Numbered from the stretch's first letter, positions 17,082 to 26,285 are shown. The stretch is DNA of 40,280 nucleotides from Nitrososphaerota archaeon (GCA_027315065.1 DAHUYT010000018.1:1-40280), one strand, 5' to 3'. The notes: generated from the sequence alone by a model not told the origin. Translations and numbers: made by a program.

Positions 17082-17221
17082 CACATGCAAAGAACGAGAA
17101 AAATAATACTAGGAAATACTCTTTTTTGGTAGAAGGAATTTTTTAGATGATACTCGAAATGCATGGTAAAAAATGATCTTTGGTTCATGCGTATGTTTGT
17201 GATGTGATATAAGTGATGATA

Positions 17222-17533
17222 TTAATTGAGGAATTGATCTAGTTCAGTCAATCCATCAACCACACTGGAAAAGTTTTCATCTGTTTCCATGATTTTATTG
17301 AGTTTATCTTTATCGACGCTAAGACTTGTGTTTTTTCCATCGCGTTGCACAATGACAAATCCATATTTGATGGTGTATGATAATCTTGATTTTATCTCAT
17401 TTTCGGATATTTGTAATTTTTCAGCAAGATAGTTGAAATCCCTTTCACCATCCTCTAATTCAGATAAAATTACTGAAACATCTGGATCTACAAGTATGTC
17501 TAACATTTGTCGTTTATCAAAATCTTCATTCAT
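17222..17533 (-). CDS. Small winged-helix protein
   Basis: In this 103-residue protein the fold is suggested by MLDILVDPDVSVILSELEDG, then FNYLAEKLQISENEIKSRLS as a recognition helix-turn-helix. YGFVIVQRDGKNTSLSVD forms the wing. The C-terminal 25 residues are an acidic helix. This is the usual layout of archaeal winged-helix regulators. It lies 5 nt downstream of the VWA gene and is the last gene of the moxR-VWA set. It could regulate that operon or another target; the DNA site is unknown. Confidence 0.75.
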   Translation of the reverse strand: MNEDFDKRQMLDILVDPDVSVILSELEDGERDFNYLAEKLQISENEIKSRLSYTIKYGFVIVQRDGKNTSLSVDKDKLNKIMETDENFSSVVDGLTELDQFLN

Positions 17534-17538
17534 ATTTA

Positions 17539-18867
17539 CTAACCATATTTTGAGCTGAGTATCTTTTTCTTGTTTGAGATAAAATCGCTTATTAGAATTT
17601 TATCAATTTTTTCAGGATTAATATAGTAAGCTTTTCCTTTTAGATGCTTTTCTAGATTTTCAACATAGCTTAGAAGATCATCCTCTTCACTTACCATGAT
17701 AGTGTCAATCTCAATTCCCTCACGTTTACATTTTTTTGCCTCCTGTAATGTTTTGGCATCAATAGCAGGATCTACCTGCTTGTACCTATAACAAAGATAT
17801 ACCAATTCATTTCCAATGTCCAATTTTACTTTCCTCTCATTTCTTATTTTGGTAATAGTTGCATCATCTGGTTTGTAGAAATGTGAATAGGGTTTATCTG
17901 ACAAGATTGCATTTTTTTGAGATTCATCATCTACAAAACATGCAGACGGTTGACCATCGGTAATCACAACTATTCGTTTATTGAGTGAACCATCTTTTTT
18001 TAGAATCTTCAAAGCAAGTCGAAATGCCGCTTGGTAATTTGTATAATGTAAAAAATTGTCATTTGCGTCATAGGTTTTAAGATATGGGATGTCACGTTGT
18101 TTAATTTCTGACGCCAGAGAACCAAACCCTATAACGTAAATAGAATCATTTGGAAAGAATTTCTTATTTAAGACATACAATGCCCATAGAGCTTTCTTTG
18201 CAGCTTCTATTCTACTTCCTTCACCAGAACCAATAGAGTATTTCATTGTAGAGCTTAGATCAATACAGTAAACAACTGCAACCTTTACTTCTTCCCTCGT
18301 TTCAAATTTTTCAAAATCCTCAAACTCTAATTTAATCGGTAAATTTATTGCTGATTGCTTGTATCTAGCTCTTTGTACAGAATTCAGTATTGTCTTTGGT
18401 ATGTCTATATTTTTGATATCATCTCCTATCTCAAGTTTTTTTGTGGTATCCAAGATTGTACTACCTACGCCTATGTTTTTTGTTTCATGAAGCCCAAATT
18501 CTCCCTCGTTTATTGTTTTTATGATATCTTCAAGCATTCTCTGACCTATTTCAAAAAATCCTTTGTTGGTAAGCCATCTTTTGTCATCTTTTAAGTAACC
18601 TTTTTTCTGGAGATATTTCGTTATTGGCTCATTGGTACTATGAATATCTAGCTCATTTTTAGATTCTTCATCCATTTTAGATTGTGGCGACTGTTCCTGT
18701 GTAATTCCTTGAAGTATTCTCTCTAAATCCTGTACAGATGGCGTCTTCTCTTTTATCACCTGTTTTGCCATCATATCTAGAATTTTGCGTAGTTGTTCAT
18801 TTGATATATCTAAGTCAGAGTTTTTCGAATTTTTTCTTTCATTTAGAAAATAGATAAGGTTTACCAT
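17539..18867 (-). CDS. VWA-domain protein partnered with MoxR
   Basis: This protein of about 442 residues has a helical, charged N-terminal half (residues 1-190) followed by a von Willebrand A domain. The metal-ion-dependent adhesion site begins at CIDLSSTMKYS (DxSxT-like DLSST at 203-207). Later come SIYVIGFGSLASEI, a conserved Thr region and VVITDGQPSACFVDD. IEIDTIMVSEEDDLLSYVE closes the domain. MoxR/VWA pairs act as chaperones or metal-insertion machines, like the ChlI/ChlD subunits of magnesium chelatase. I chose ATG 18867, one base after the moxR stop; TTG 18879 would overlap moxR by 11 bp. Confidence 0.85.
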   Translation of the reverse strand: MVNLIYFLNERKNSKNSDLDISNEQLRKILDMMAKQVIKEKTPSVQDLERILQGITQEQSPQSKMDEESKNELDIHSTNEPITKYLQKKGYLKDDKRWLTNKGFFEIGQRMLEDIIKTINEGEFGLHETKNIGVGSTILDTTKKLEIGDDIKNIDIPKTILNSVQRARYKQSAINLPIKLEFEDFEKFETREEVKVAVVYCIDLSSTMKYSIGSGEGSRIEAAKKALWALYVLNKKFFPNDSIYVIGFGSLASEIKQRDIPYLKTYDANDNFLHYTNYQAAFRLALKILKKDGSLNKRIVVITDGQPSACFVDDESQKNAILSDKPYSHFYKPDDATITKIRNERKVKLDIGNELVYLCYRYKQVDPAIDAKTLQEAKKCKREGIEIDTIMVSEEDDLLSYVENLEKHLKGKAYYINPEKIDKILISDFISNKKKILSSKYG

Positions 18868-18868
18868 T

Positions 18869-20503
18869 TTATGCTGCAATGTATACGCCTTCTTTCTTGT
18901 CCAGAATCTTAGGTTCTACATTGCAAAGTCCATCTAGAGCTAATTCTAATATTGCAGACCTAAGCTCATGGTGCGCCATTTCAGAAAACACCATAGAGTC
19001 TTGGTGTACGTTGTGTTTTTTGGCTTGATTCACAAATTCACTTTGTTCACATAATGCCTTTTGGTAAATTTTATCCACCAAGGATGAGATAGATCTGAAA
19101 TTCCGGAGTTGATTTTCATAGGAAGTCTCTAGACTATTAGAGCCTAAAATTTCCTGAGAAACTAGAAAGGTTTTACCTGCAAATTCTGTTTTAATTGCAT
19201 CAAAGATACTCTGTTCAATGCCTTCGATATACTCAAGCGAAGTGTCCTTCATAGCAATATCAATCAAATTCTTCAATGTTTTTTGGCGGTTTTCTGCAGT
19301 ATCATCCAATTCAGCAAGTTCAAATTTTGCACACTGTTCCATGCAGTAGATATCACTAGGTCTAGGTACTGGCAATATATTATGAGATAAAGATCTGGTT
19401 CTTTCTGCCTCGCCAACTAATAGTTCAAGACTATGAATACTCATTCTCACACTTACGCCTTTATCTTGATTAATTTCATGATTTGAACGTGCATTTTGTG
19501 TTACTCTTGCCAACATTTTAAGCATGAAAATAGGAATGAATGATTTTGGTATCTTAGATTCTTGAGCAATAATTAACATCTCATGGTTTAATGTTTTTGG
19601 ATAATGTGTGTGTATGTGACTCTTTAATCTGTCATAGAGGGGCTCTATTATTTTACCTGCATGTGTGTAATCTATCGGATTTGCAGTGGCAAAAAATGCA
19701 GTTTTGGGTTCAAAAATTACCGGATAAGCACCTGTAGTGAACCTTCCTTCTTGCAATACTGAAAGAAGAGAAACTTGTTTTCGTGTATCAAGTACTGGTA
19801 GCTCGTCAATACAAAATAACCCATGTTTTGCCTGCATTAGCTGTCCGGGAGAATAAGATTCAATCTCATACATTTCCTTTCCTTTTTTTGTTATTTTTAT
19901 TGCGTCAATCTGCCCAACCAGATCTTTTACAGATATATCAGGCGTTGCAAGAACATACTTGAATCTGTCTTTTCCCGATATCCATTCTATTGGTGTTTCA
20001 AGTTTGTGATTACGAATCTTTTCCATGCTGCTAGAATCCATGTAAAACCTAGGACTTGACATGGTGTTTTCCTCATCTTGTAATAGTGAAAGTAATTCAT
20101 GAGATGGTAGATCCATTGGACAATCGTTTGTGATGCTTCCTCTTATTACAGGCATTGGTGAAAGCAAGTTTTCCGCAATTGTCTGAGCAATCCTTGTTTT
20201 GGCCTGACCAATTTGACCGACTAGTATCACATCATGACATGATAGTATTGCACGATCAAGAGATGGAATGACATCACCATCAAATCCTATTATTCCGGGA
20301 TATTTGATACCATTTGTCTTGATCTTCGAAATCAGATTCCTTCGTAGTTGTTCTTTGGAGCCTACTATCTTGTAATTTATTTCCAAGAGATCTCCCAGTG
20401 CCTTTACCTGTTTGTAATCCTCAGGAACTCCTGCCATTATTTCAGTATATTTTGGCTCCAAGTTGTAACTTCGATTAATAAGATTTTCAAGATCCTGCGC
20501 CAA
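18869..20503 (-). CDS. MoxR/ChlI-type AAA+ ATPase
   Basis: This protein has 544 residues. The Walker A motif is GQIGQAKT (96-103), with Gln-Ala before the Lys-Thr. Walker B is LFCIDE (229-234), sensor 1 is in FFATANPIDYTHAG, and an arginine-rich segment EPLYDRLKSHIH follows. The C-terminal ~200 residues are helical and extend beyond a typical MoxR (about 320-350 residues). The protein should remodel client proteins or drive metal insertion together with the VWA protein encoded immediately after it. The TTG start is supported by ATTTAAA (20528-20534) centred 28 nt upstream and by a stop codon a short way before. Confidence 0.88.
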   Translation of the reverse strand: MAQDLENLINRSYNLEPKYTEIMAGVPEDYKQVKALGDLLEINYKIVGSKEQLRRNLISKIKTNGIKYPGIIGFDGDVIPSLDRAILSCHDVILVGQIGQAKTRIAQTIAENLLSPMPVIRGSITNDCPMDLPSHELLSLLQDEENTMSSPRFYMDSSSMEKIRNHKLETPIEWISGKDRFKYVLATPDISVKDLVGQIDAIKITKKGKEMYEIESYSPGQLMQAKHGLFCIDELPVLDTRKQVSLLSVLQEGRFTTGAYPVIFEPKTAFFATANPIDYTHAGKIIEPLYDRLKSHIHTHYPKTLNHEMLIIAQESKIPKSFIPIFMLKMLARVTQNARSNHEINQDKGVSVRMSIHSLELLVGEAERTRSLSHNILPVPRPSDIYCMEQCAKFELAELDDTAENRQKTLKNLIDIAMKDTSLEYIEGIEQSIFDAIKTEFAGKTFLVSQEILGSNSLETSYENQLRNFRSISSLVDKIYQKALCEQSEFVNQAKKHNVHQDSMVFSEMAHHELRSAILELALDGLCNVEPKILDKKEGVYIAA

Positions 20504-20507
20504 TACG

Positions 20508-20784
20508 CTAAGTATAGCATAATTCTGATTTAAAGTATTGTAACTGTCTAAGATTTTGGCATATTTCCCTTAGCCTGATTTTATCTGTTTCTAAAAAATC
20601 ATTTAATAAAAAAAGCCAAGGATCACTTCCTAGAAATATCATTGGACAGTGGATCCCAAGAAAAAAATCCTCAGCAAGATATGATTCTAATCTTTCCCAT
20701 TAAGAATTTTGTATATGTTGGGTTTGCTCTCTTTGCATAGAGATGATCTGGAATAAATTGTCTTACAGATTTGATTGCCTTCAA
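20508..20784 (-). pseudogene. Small frameshifted gene upstream of moxR
   Basis: From TTG 20784 the minus strand encodes [18 protein letters not shown] and then NPTYTKFLMGK before hitting a stop near 20670. Shifting one frame near 20695, the reading continues as ERLESYLAEDFFLGIHCPMI and FLGSDPWLFLLNDFLETDK to a stop at 20508. Together this would be a protein of about 90 residues. A TATA-like AAATTATAC (20808-20816) is centred 28 nt before the TTG. I do not recognise the family. The frame change may be a real mutation, a sequencing error, or coincidence; the aligned promoter makes a genuine small gene plausible. It fills most of the gap between moxR and uS13. Confidence 0.4.
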
Positions 20785-20861
20785 CTATGACTGTGTTCTG
20801 CTTGCTGAAATTATACTGGGAATGTCATGCCACCCCATGCAACAGCACTATTTTAGCATGG

Positions 20862-20868
20862 TTTTTAT
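20862..20868 (+). promoter_or_regulatory. TATA-like box of the uS13-uS4 transcript
   Basis: TTTTTAT is centred 30 nt before TTG 20895, compatible with a leaderless start there, and too close to ATG 20874 to serve it. Confidence 0.4.
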
Positions 20869-20894
20869 CGGGGATGGAGGGGATTTTTCAATAC

Positions 20895-21530
20895 TTGTCT
20901 TCACAAGAATTTAGACACATTGTCAGGATTGCAGGTAAAGATGTACATGGTACTAAAAAGACGATAATAGGCATAAGTCAAGTAAAGGGAATAGGTTACA
21001 GTTTTGCAAAATCTATCTTAGATATATTAAAAATAAATCCTAATAGTAACATAGGTTTTCTCACCGAGTCTCAAGTTGAAGAGATAGAAAAAGCAATGAG
21101 GAATCCAGCATCAGTGAATATTCCTCCATGGTTCCTTAACAGAAGAAAGGACATGGATTCAGGTAACAATCTACATTTGATTACTTCTGACATAGATTTC
21201 AATGTGAGAAATGATGTTGAAAGAGAAAAGGGAATGAATAGCTGGAGAGGATTTCGTCATACTTATGGATTAAAGGTAAGAGGACAAAGAACTCGCACAA
21301 CTGGCAGAAAAGGTGGCGCAGTTGGAGTCCGCAAGGGTGGAAAGGTGTTACCAGCTGGTGCACCAGTTGAAGGCGCAGCAGCCCCAGCAGCCGGTGCCGC
21401 AGCATCTCCTGCAGCTGCTTCAACTGAGAAAGGTGCGGCAGCCCCAGCAGCTGCTACAAAAGGTGCAGCAGCTCCTACAAAGGATGCAAAGTCCACTGCA
21501 AAGCCAGCTGCGGAAAAGAAGGCCAAATAG
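20895..21530 (+). CDS. rps13: 30S ribosomal protein uS13 with Ala-rich tail
   Basis: The core (about residues 1-150) is archaeal uS13: [46 protein letters not shown], then [20 protein letters not shown] with GRKGGAVG. The protein sits in the small-subunit head and contacts the large subunit and P-site tRNA. A tail of about 58 residues follows that is almost only Ala, Pro, Lys, Gly and Thr, with repeated GAAAP. I chose TTG 20895 because the family start should lie right at SSQEFRH and a TATA-like box lies 30 nt upstream; ATG 20874 adds seven residues. uS4 follows after 9 nt. Confidence 0.88.
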   Translation: MSSQEFRHIVRIAGKDVHGTKKTIIGISQVKGIGYSFAKSILDILKINPNSNIGFLTESQVEEIEKAMRNPASVNIPPWFLNRRKDMDSGNNLHLITSDIDFNVRNDVEREKGMNSWRGFRHTYGLKVRGQRTRTTGRKGGAVGVRKGGKVLPAGAPVEGAAAPAAGAAASPAAASTEKGAAAPAAATKGAAAPTKDAKSTAKPAAEKKAK

Positions 21531-21539
21531 GTGAGATAG

Positions 21540-22064
21540 ATGGGAGATCATCCAAAGAATTCTCGCAAAATGTGGAGAAAACCGAAACGACCTCTAAATT
21601 ATGATCTGTTGAGTGAAGAACTATATGTTCTTGGTACGTATGGACTCAAAAACAAAAGAGAGCTTTGGAAAGCACATACAGAACTTTCCAGAATAAGAAA
21701 TCAAGCAAGATCACTTTTGGCTTTAACACAAGAGATAAGAAGCAATAAAGAGCCAATTCTTATGAGATCGCTGACACGAATAGGATTAGTAAAAAAAGAT
21801 TCCACCTTAGATGATGTTTTGAATCTGAAAGTAACTGATTTACTATCACGCAGATTACAAACAGTAATCCAGAAAAAAGCCAATATTAGAAGTCCGTATC
21901 TTGCAAGGCAGGCTGTAGTACATGGACATGTCATGATAGGAGAGAGGACAGTAAACATTCCATCTTACACTGTAACCATAGAGGAAGAAAACCAAGTGAG
22001 TTTGTCGCCTGAGATAGATCTGAGTAAAGATAAAAAGCCCGCTGAAGAAGTAAAAACTGAATAG
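21540..22064 (+). CDS. rps4: 30S ribosomal protein uS4
   Basis: In this 174-residue protein the archaeal uS4 N-terminus is DHPKNSRKMWRKPKRPLNYD. The S4 RNA-binding domain is visible at about 100-155 (LLSRRLQTVIQKKA, SPYLARQAVVHGHVMIGERT, VNIPSYTV). An acidic/lysine tail follows. uS4 nucleates 30S assembly on 16S rRNA. It is co-transcribed with uS13, with a purine-rich GGTGAG a few bases before its ATG. In many archaea uS11 and RNA polymerase subunit D come next; here glmS follows instead, so the usual cluster is broken. Confidence 0.95.
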   Translation: MGDHPKNSRKMWRKPKRPLNYDLLSEELYVLGTYGLKNKRELWKAHTELSRIRNQARSLLALTQEIRSNKEPILMRSLTRIGLVKKDSTLDDVLNLKVTDLLSRRLQTVIQKKANIRSPYLARQAVVHGHVMIGERTVNIPSYTVTIEEENQVSLSPEIDLSKDKKPAEEVKTE

Positions 22065-22121
22065 CCGTCAGGGTAAAAATACACAATTATTATCTATCCA
22101 GAAGTAACATAAAATAGCGAT

Positions 22122-23882
22122 ATGTGTTCAATCATAGGGTATCTAGGCCTTAACCAAGCCGCACCAATAATAGTCAAGGGCTTGAAGAGAATGGAGTATC
22201 GCGGATATGACAGCGTTGGAGTTGCTACATTTTCCAATAACCACATTTTAGTGAGAAAAGGTGTAGGAAAAGTAATAGAAGTAAACAAGGCAGTAAGACT
22301 TGATGAGCTTTCTGGAACCGTCGGAATAGGACATACAAGATGGGCTACGCATGGAATGGTTACTGATACAAATGCTCATCCCCATCCATCTAGTACTGGA
22401 GAGATAGCTATTGTTCACAATGGAATAATAGAAAACCACGAGGAATTAAAGAGAGAACTAGAACAGAAGGGTTATGCATTTAAAAGTCAGACAGACAGTG
22501 AAGTGATTGCAAATCTTCTTCAGTATCATCATGATGAAACTGGAGACATAAAGCAGTCAATGACTCATACTGTTTCTGATCTTAAAGGAAGTTATGCTTT
22601 TGTAGCTGTTTTTGAGGACGGGACGTTAGCTGCAGCAAGATTCCATGAACCTCTCATAATAGGAATAGGAAAAGAAGGATATTTCATTTCTAGTGATGTT
22701 CTAGGCTTTGTAGAACATACAGATGAGGTTATTTATTTGGACAACAGAGAGTTTGTAATTATCAATACAACTGGAATTCAGATTTTTGATTTTAACATAA
22801 ATCCAGTACGTCACCAAATCACCAAGGTATCAAAGGAATTTGCTGATGTGTACAAGGGGGAATATGCACATTTTACTCTCAAGGAGATATCAGAACAACC
22901 TACCACGATATTAAATGCAGGAAATAACACAAAACTTGAACTTGATTTAGCAACTGATTTGATACGACATGCAAAAACACTTTACATAACTGGTAGCGGA
23001 ACAAGCTACAATGCAGCACTTGTAGCCAAATTTCTTTTTTCAAAATATGCAAAGATCAAGATAGAGCCTATAATCTCAAGCGAGGTACATTTTTCTCATG
23101 ATGTTTTCGAACAACAATCCATTTTGATAGCATTGTCTCAAAGTGGCGAGAGTGCAGATGTATTGGAGGCTGTAAATATTGCAAAAAAAACAGGTACTAA
23201 GATTATTTCAATTGTAAATATAATGACATCATCCCTAGTTCATTTATCATCCATATCCATAGGACTAGGTTGTGGTCCCGAGATAGGAGTGGCAGCCACA
23301 AAGAGTTTCACTGCACAACTTGCGATATTATACAAAATTGCCGATAAGATATGCAATGGCAGTACTGGCATAGATTTTGCCAAAGCATCAGAAGCCATCA
23401 AAAAAATTCTTTCTGACGACTCTAAGATTAAGGAGATAGCAAAGAAGATCAGAGATGTCTCTGACATATACATACTTGGAAGAGGAATACATTACCCTAT
23501 AGCGTCAGAGGCTTCACTAAAGTTAAAGGAACTCACGTACATACATGCAGAAGGTCTTCCCGGTGGAGAGCTAAAACATGGGCCTCTTGCGTTAATGGAT
23601 TCTAACACATATGTAATTATGATCAATCCAAGTGATCCCACCTACTCTGATACATTAACTAGCGCACGTGAAATAAAGGCCAGAGGTGCAAAGGTCATTG
23701 GAGTTTCAGACAAGCCTAGCGACGTTTACGATTACTGGATAGAGATACCGCAGATAGATGAATCCATGTATCCATTAGTGGAAATAATACCTATCCAGCT
23801 TTTGGCTTATTACGCAGCTGTTGAAAAAGATACGGATCCTGATTATCCAAGAAACTTGGCAAAATCTGTGACAGTCAAGTGA
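22122..23882 (+). CDS. glmS: Glutamine-fructose-6-phosphate aminotransferase
   Basis: This full-length GlmS has 586 residues. The N-terminal glutamine amidotransferase starts MCSIIGYLG, so Cys2 becomes the catalytic nucleophile after Met removal. GYDSVGVA, GHTRWATHG and VHNGIIENHEEL are in place. Two SIS sugar-isomerase domains follow (YITGSGTSYNAALVAKF; ALSQSGESADVLEAV; LKLKELTYIHAEGLPGGELK), and the terminus DYPRNLAKSVTVK matches the family. It makes glucosamine-6-phosphate, the entry to UDP-GlcNAc for N-glycans of surface proteins. A TATA-like AATTATTATC at 22085-22094 precedes the ATG. The 3' end overlaps cobT by 8 bp tail to tail. Confidence 0.95.
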   Translation: MCSIIGYLGLNQAAPIIVKGLKRMEYRGYDSVGVATFSNNHILVRKGVGKVIEVNKAVRLDELSGTVGIGHTRWATHGMVTDTNAHPHPSSTGEIAIVHNGIIENHEELKRELEQKGYAFKSQTDSEVIANLLQYHHDETGDIKQSMTHTVSDLKGSYAFVAVFEDGTLAAARFHEPLIIGIGKEGYFISSDVLGFVEHTDEVIYLDNREFVIINTTGIQIFDFNINPVRHQITKVSKEFADVYKGEYAHFTLKEISEQPTTILNAGNNTKLELDLATDLIRHAKTLYITGSGTSYNAALVAKFLFSKYAKIKIEPIISSEVHFSHDVFEQQSILIALSQSGESADVLEAVNIAKKTGTKIISIVNIMTSSLVHLSSISIGLGCGPEIGVAATKSFTAQLAILYKIADKICNGSTGIDFAKASEAIKKILSDDSKIKEIAKKIRDVSDIYILGRGIHYPIASEASLKLKELTYIHAEGLPGGELKHGPLALMDSNTYVIMINPSDPTYSDTLTSAREIKARGAKVIGVSDKPSDVYDYWIEIPQIDESMYPLVEIIPIQLLAYYAAVEKDTDPDYPRNLAKSVTVK

Positions 23883-24930
23883 TTTTTTGGTACTCTTTTT
23901 CTGTTAGATCAAGTAACTTTTCCGAGTTTATCCCAGTTTTTAACATACATGCTATAGATGCTCCACCTGCACCTACACCTTCTTTAACAAATCCCTCAGC
24001 ATAAGAACGAAGACCTGGAATGCTTGATTGACCAAGTCTAAGTTTTGCAACTAGTATTGGGATATCAAATATCTGGCCAACTGTTTCAGCTAAATTTGCT
24101 GACTTGTCATCTACAATATAAGATGTAGTACCTATCACAGTATTTTTACCGTTAAAATCTAGACTTTTTGCAAAACACAGGACTGCTGCCATCTGAGTCC
24201 CACCTGCTAATAGTACCTTTGTGGTTTCAGATGAGGTACTAAGCATTCCAGCAACTGTAGGTATCATTGGATCACCAATCTCCGCAACAATATCAAAAGG
24301 ATCAGTTGACCGCACCCTCTTTAGTGCGTTTTTTACAACTTCAGTCTTGAGACTTGTTGGGTTATCAGGCATACTGCTGCTTACCAGCGCCTTTATACCA
24401 AGCCCCTCGAGTACTCCAAGAGCTGTTGTGGTTCCTCCCGGAATGCTTTCTCCAATCACTAAACAGTCAGTTGAAGCACCAAGAAACCTACCGATTATTC
24501 TTCCATATTCTACTGCTTTTCTTATCTCATCTTGACTCAACGCAGCCTCATTTGAGATATTTTTTCCATATCCCAAATTCATGTCTATGAATGGAAGTTT
24601 CGGAGGAATCTTACTTCCAGCATTAATTACTATGCTTGGTATACTTGCTGCTTCTAAAGCGGTTTTTGTTAGAAGAGCTGGTGTGGGTTTACCATCAGGA
24701 GTCATAGGTATGACAGATATGCTTTTACAATGTCCGTAGTGGATGAACTCAGCATCTGCAGGTCCTGTATATTTTATCAGATCAGGATGCTCTCCAGCAA
24801 TTGTAATGCCTTGAATTTCCGAGGTTGCTGTATATGATATCACTAGGGAAAAAGTAAATCTCTTCTGTTTTGTCTTCTCGATGAAATCTAAGCCTTCTTT
24901 TTTGTTTCCTAGTATCTCAATATCTTGCAA
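23875..24930 (-). CDS. cobT: Archaeal CobT-like phosphoribosyltransferase (TIGR00303/UPF0284)
   Basis: This protein has 351 residues. It shows the glycine-rich features of the archaeal CobT-like family: VIGESIPGGTTTALGVLEGL, VLLAGGTQMAAVLCFAKS, VIGTTSYIVDD, and the late EGFVKEGVGAGGASIACML. The enzyme is thought to activate the lower-ligand base of cobamides using nicotinate mononucleotide; the activity of the archaeal branch is less well tested than bacterial CobT. Ammonia-oxidising thaumarchaea are known cobalamin producers, which fits. It has a TTG start 3 nt after the stop of the MBL hydrolase gene, so it is the third gene of a tight leftward operon. Confidence 0.85.
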   Translation of the reverse strand: MQDIEILGNKKEGLDFIEKTKQKRFTFSLVISYTATSEIQGITIAGEHPDLIKYTGPADAEFIHYGHCKSISVIPMTPDGKPTPALLTKTALEAASIPSIVINAGSKIPPKLPFIDMNLGYGKNISNEAALSQDEIRKAVEYGRIIGRFLGASTDCLVIGESIPGGTTTALGVLEGLGIKALVSSSMPDNPTSLKTEVVKNALKRVRSTDPFDIVAEIGDPMIPTVAGMLSTSSETTKVLLAGGTQMAAVLCFAKSLDFNGKNTVIGTTSYIVDDKSANLAETVGQIFDIPILVAKLRLGQSSIPGLRSYAEGFVKEGVGAGGASIACMLKTGINSEKLLDLTEKEYQKIT

Positions 24931-24933
24931 AAA

Positions 24934-25548
24934 TCAATCACTACTCATAAATTCTAAAAATTCTTTTTCTGTTCTAGGTTGAAGCACAAAATTGGCCTTT
25001 TTTTCCTTTCCTATTGTAGATGTTGGTGAGCTGCCATAGTTGTGGCCAGGATAAAGGATCAGGTTATCATCCATCTTATAGAGTATATCAAATAGACTAT
25101 GATAAAGATCTCTAGCGCTTCCTCCTGGAAGATCAATTCTTCCGCAATTTCCTACAAATAATGTGTCACCTGAGAAGATCTTTCCATCCCCAACAAGACA
25201 CATGCTGTCTTTGGAATGCCCCGGTGTATGAAAAACATCAAGTTCCGAATTCCCAAACCTAATTTTGTCACCTCCAGATACTGTAACATCATTTTTTATG
25301 GTTGAAGATGAATGTTGTAAGATCTTAGCTCCAGTCTTTCTTGCCATAGCATCATTACCTATAGTATGATCGAAATGATGATGTGTATTTATGATGTATT
25401 TTGCTTGTAGGCCATTCTTCTCTATTATCTCCATTACCAGATCTAGATCCCACGAAGGATCAAGAATTACAGCTTCACTTGTTTGTTCGTCCTCAAGTAT
25501 GTAAGTAAAATTTTGCATACTTCCCACTTCAATCTGGTAAACTTTCAC
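24934..25548 (-). CDS. Metallo-beta-lactamase-fold hydrolase (glyoxalase II-like)
   Basis: In this 204-residue protein the metal site is complete: THHHFDH (H56, H58, D60, H61), a later His in TPGHSKDSMCLV, the bridging Asp in FSGDTLFVGNCGRIDLPGGS and the last His in LYPGHNYG. This set places it with glyoxalase II and persulfide dioxygenase-like enzymes that hydrolyse or oxidise thiol conjugates. The substrate cannot be named from sequence. It overlaps the nnrE gene by 4 bp and is followed by cobT after 3 nt. Confidence 0.85.
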   Translation of the reverse strand: MKVYQIEVGSMQNFTYILEDEQTSEAVILDPSWDLDLVMEIIEKNGLQAKYIINTHHHFDHTIGNDAMARKTGAKILQHSSSTIKNDVTVSGGDKIRFGNSELDVFHTPGHSKDSMCLVGDGKIFSGDTLFVGNCGRIDLPGGSARDLYHSLFDILYKMDDNLILYPGHNYGSSPTSTIGKEKKANFVLQPRTEKEFLEFMSSD

Positions 25549-26252
25549 AACACTCCCACCTCGGCCTCCGGGGGAATTCCTATTTTTTCAACTATTATTT
25601 TTCCACACATATCCATTCTTTTTGGCATTCCAATCTTCATTTTATGATATGTAATTGTCACATCTGCTTTTACACATTTATCTATAACAGAACCTGAATC
25701 AGGATCCAGTCCAGATGGTACATCTACAGCTAGTTTGAATGCTTGAGATGTGTTTATCAAGTATATGGCAGTAGCATAAGGCTCCCTTATTTTACCTGAA
25801 ATTCCAGTCCCAAAAATACCGTCAATAATTATGTCTGCATTAAGAGGAACTTGGATGGGATCAGAGGAAACAATAAGATTTACTGAATCCATTTTTTCTA
25901 GGATTTTCCAATTAGAGATGGACTCATCAGTTTTTATTTTATCTGGGCTTCCAAGTAATACAACGTCTGGTTTGCATCCAAACCCTGCCAGATGTCTTGC
26001 CACCACAAATGAATCTCCCCCATTATTACCCAATCCTGCAAATACAGTGATTTTTTTTTCCTGCAGGTTCCCGTATTTCTCAAGTAGATATCTTGCTGTG
26101 GATGCACCGGCATTTTCCATCATCAGTTTTCGAAGAAAACCCATCTTATGACCATTTTCTTCAATTTGCATCATCTGTTTGACTGTAATCTCCACATGAG
26201 TTCGAAAATTTATGTCAAATAAGGGCTTTACCAAATCACAATTGGTTACCAC
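25545..26252 (-). CDS. nnrE: NAD(P)H-hydrate epimerase
   Basis: This 235-residue protein consists only of the YjeF N-terminal domain. Signatures are GFLRKLMMENAGASTARYLL, VFAGLGNNGGDSFVVARHL and IIIDGIFGTGISGKIREPYA. LAVDVPSGLDPDSG and VTITYHKMKIGMPK follow. It epimerises damaged NAD(P)H hydrates so that a dehydratase can repair them. Many archaea fuse the epimerase to the dehydratase; here the dehydratase domain is absent and would have to be encoded elsewhere. It is the first gene of the three-gene leftward operon, overlapping the next by ATGA-type 4 bp. Confidence 0.9.
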   Translation of the reverse strand: MVTNCDLVKPLFDINFRTHVEITVKQMMQIEENGHKMGFLRKLMMENAGASTARYLLEKYGNLQEKKITVFAGLGNNGGDSFVVARHLAGFGCKPDVVLLGSPDKIKTDESISNWKILEKMDSVNLIVSSDPIQVPLNADIIIDGIFGTGISGKIREPYATAIYLINTSQAFKLAVDVPSGLDPDSGSVIDKCVKADVTITYHKMKIGMPKRMDMCGKIIVEKIGIPPEAEVGVL

Positions 26253-26285
26253 ATACGAAACCTTTTACCTAATGCAATTGTCAAG

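Noticed and set aside
20775-20894. N-terminal extension of uS13 to 20775
   Set aside because: The extra 40 residues do not fit the uS13 family, include the promoter region, and the family start is at SSQEFRH.
24934-25548. Assignment of the metallo-beta-lactamase-fold protein as a named glyoxalase II or persulfide dioxygenase
   Set aside because: The metal ligands are common to both groups and nothing in the neighbours decides the substrate.
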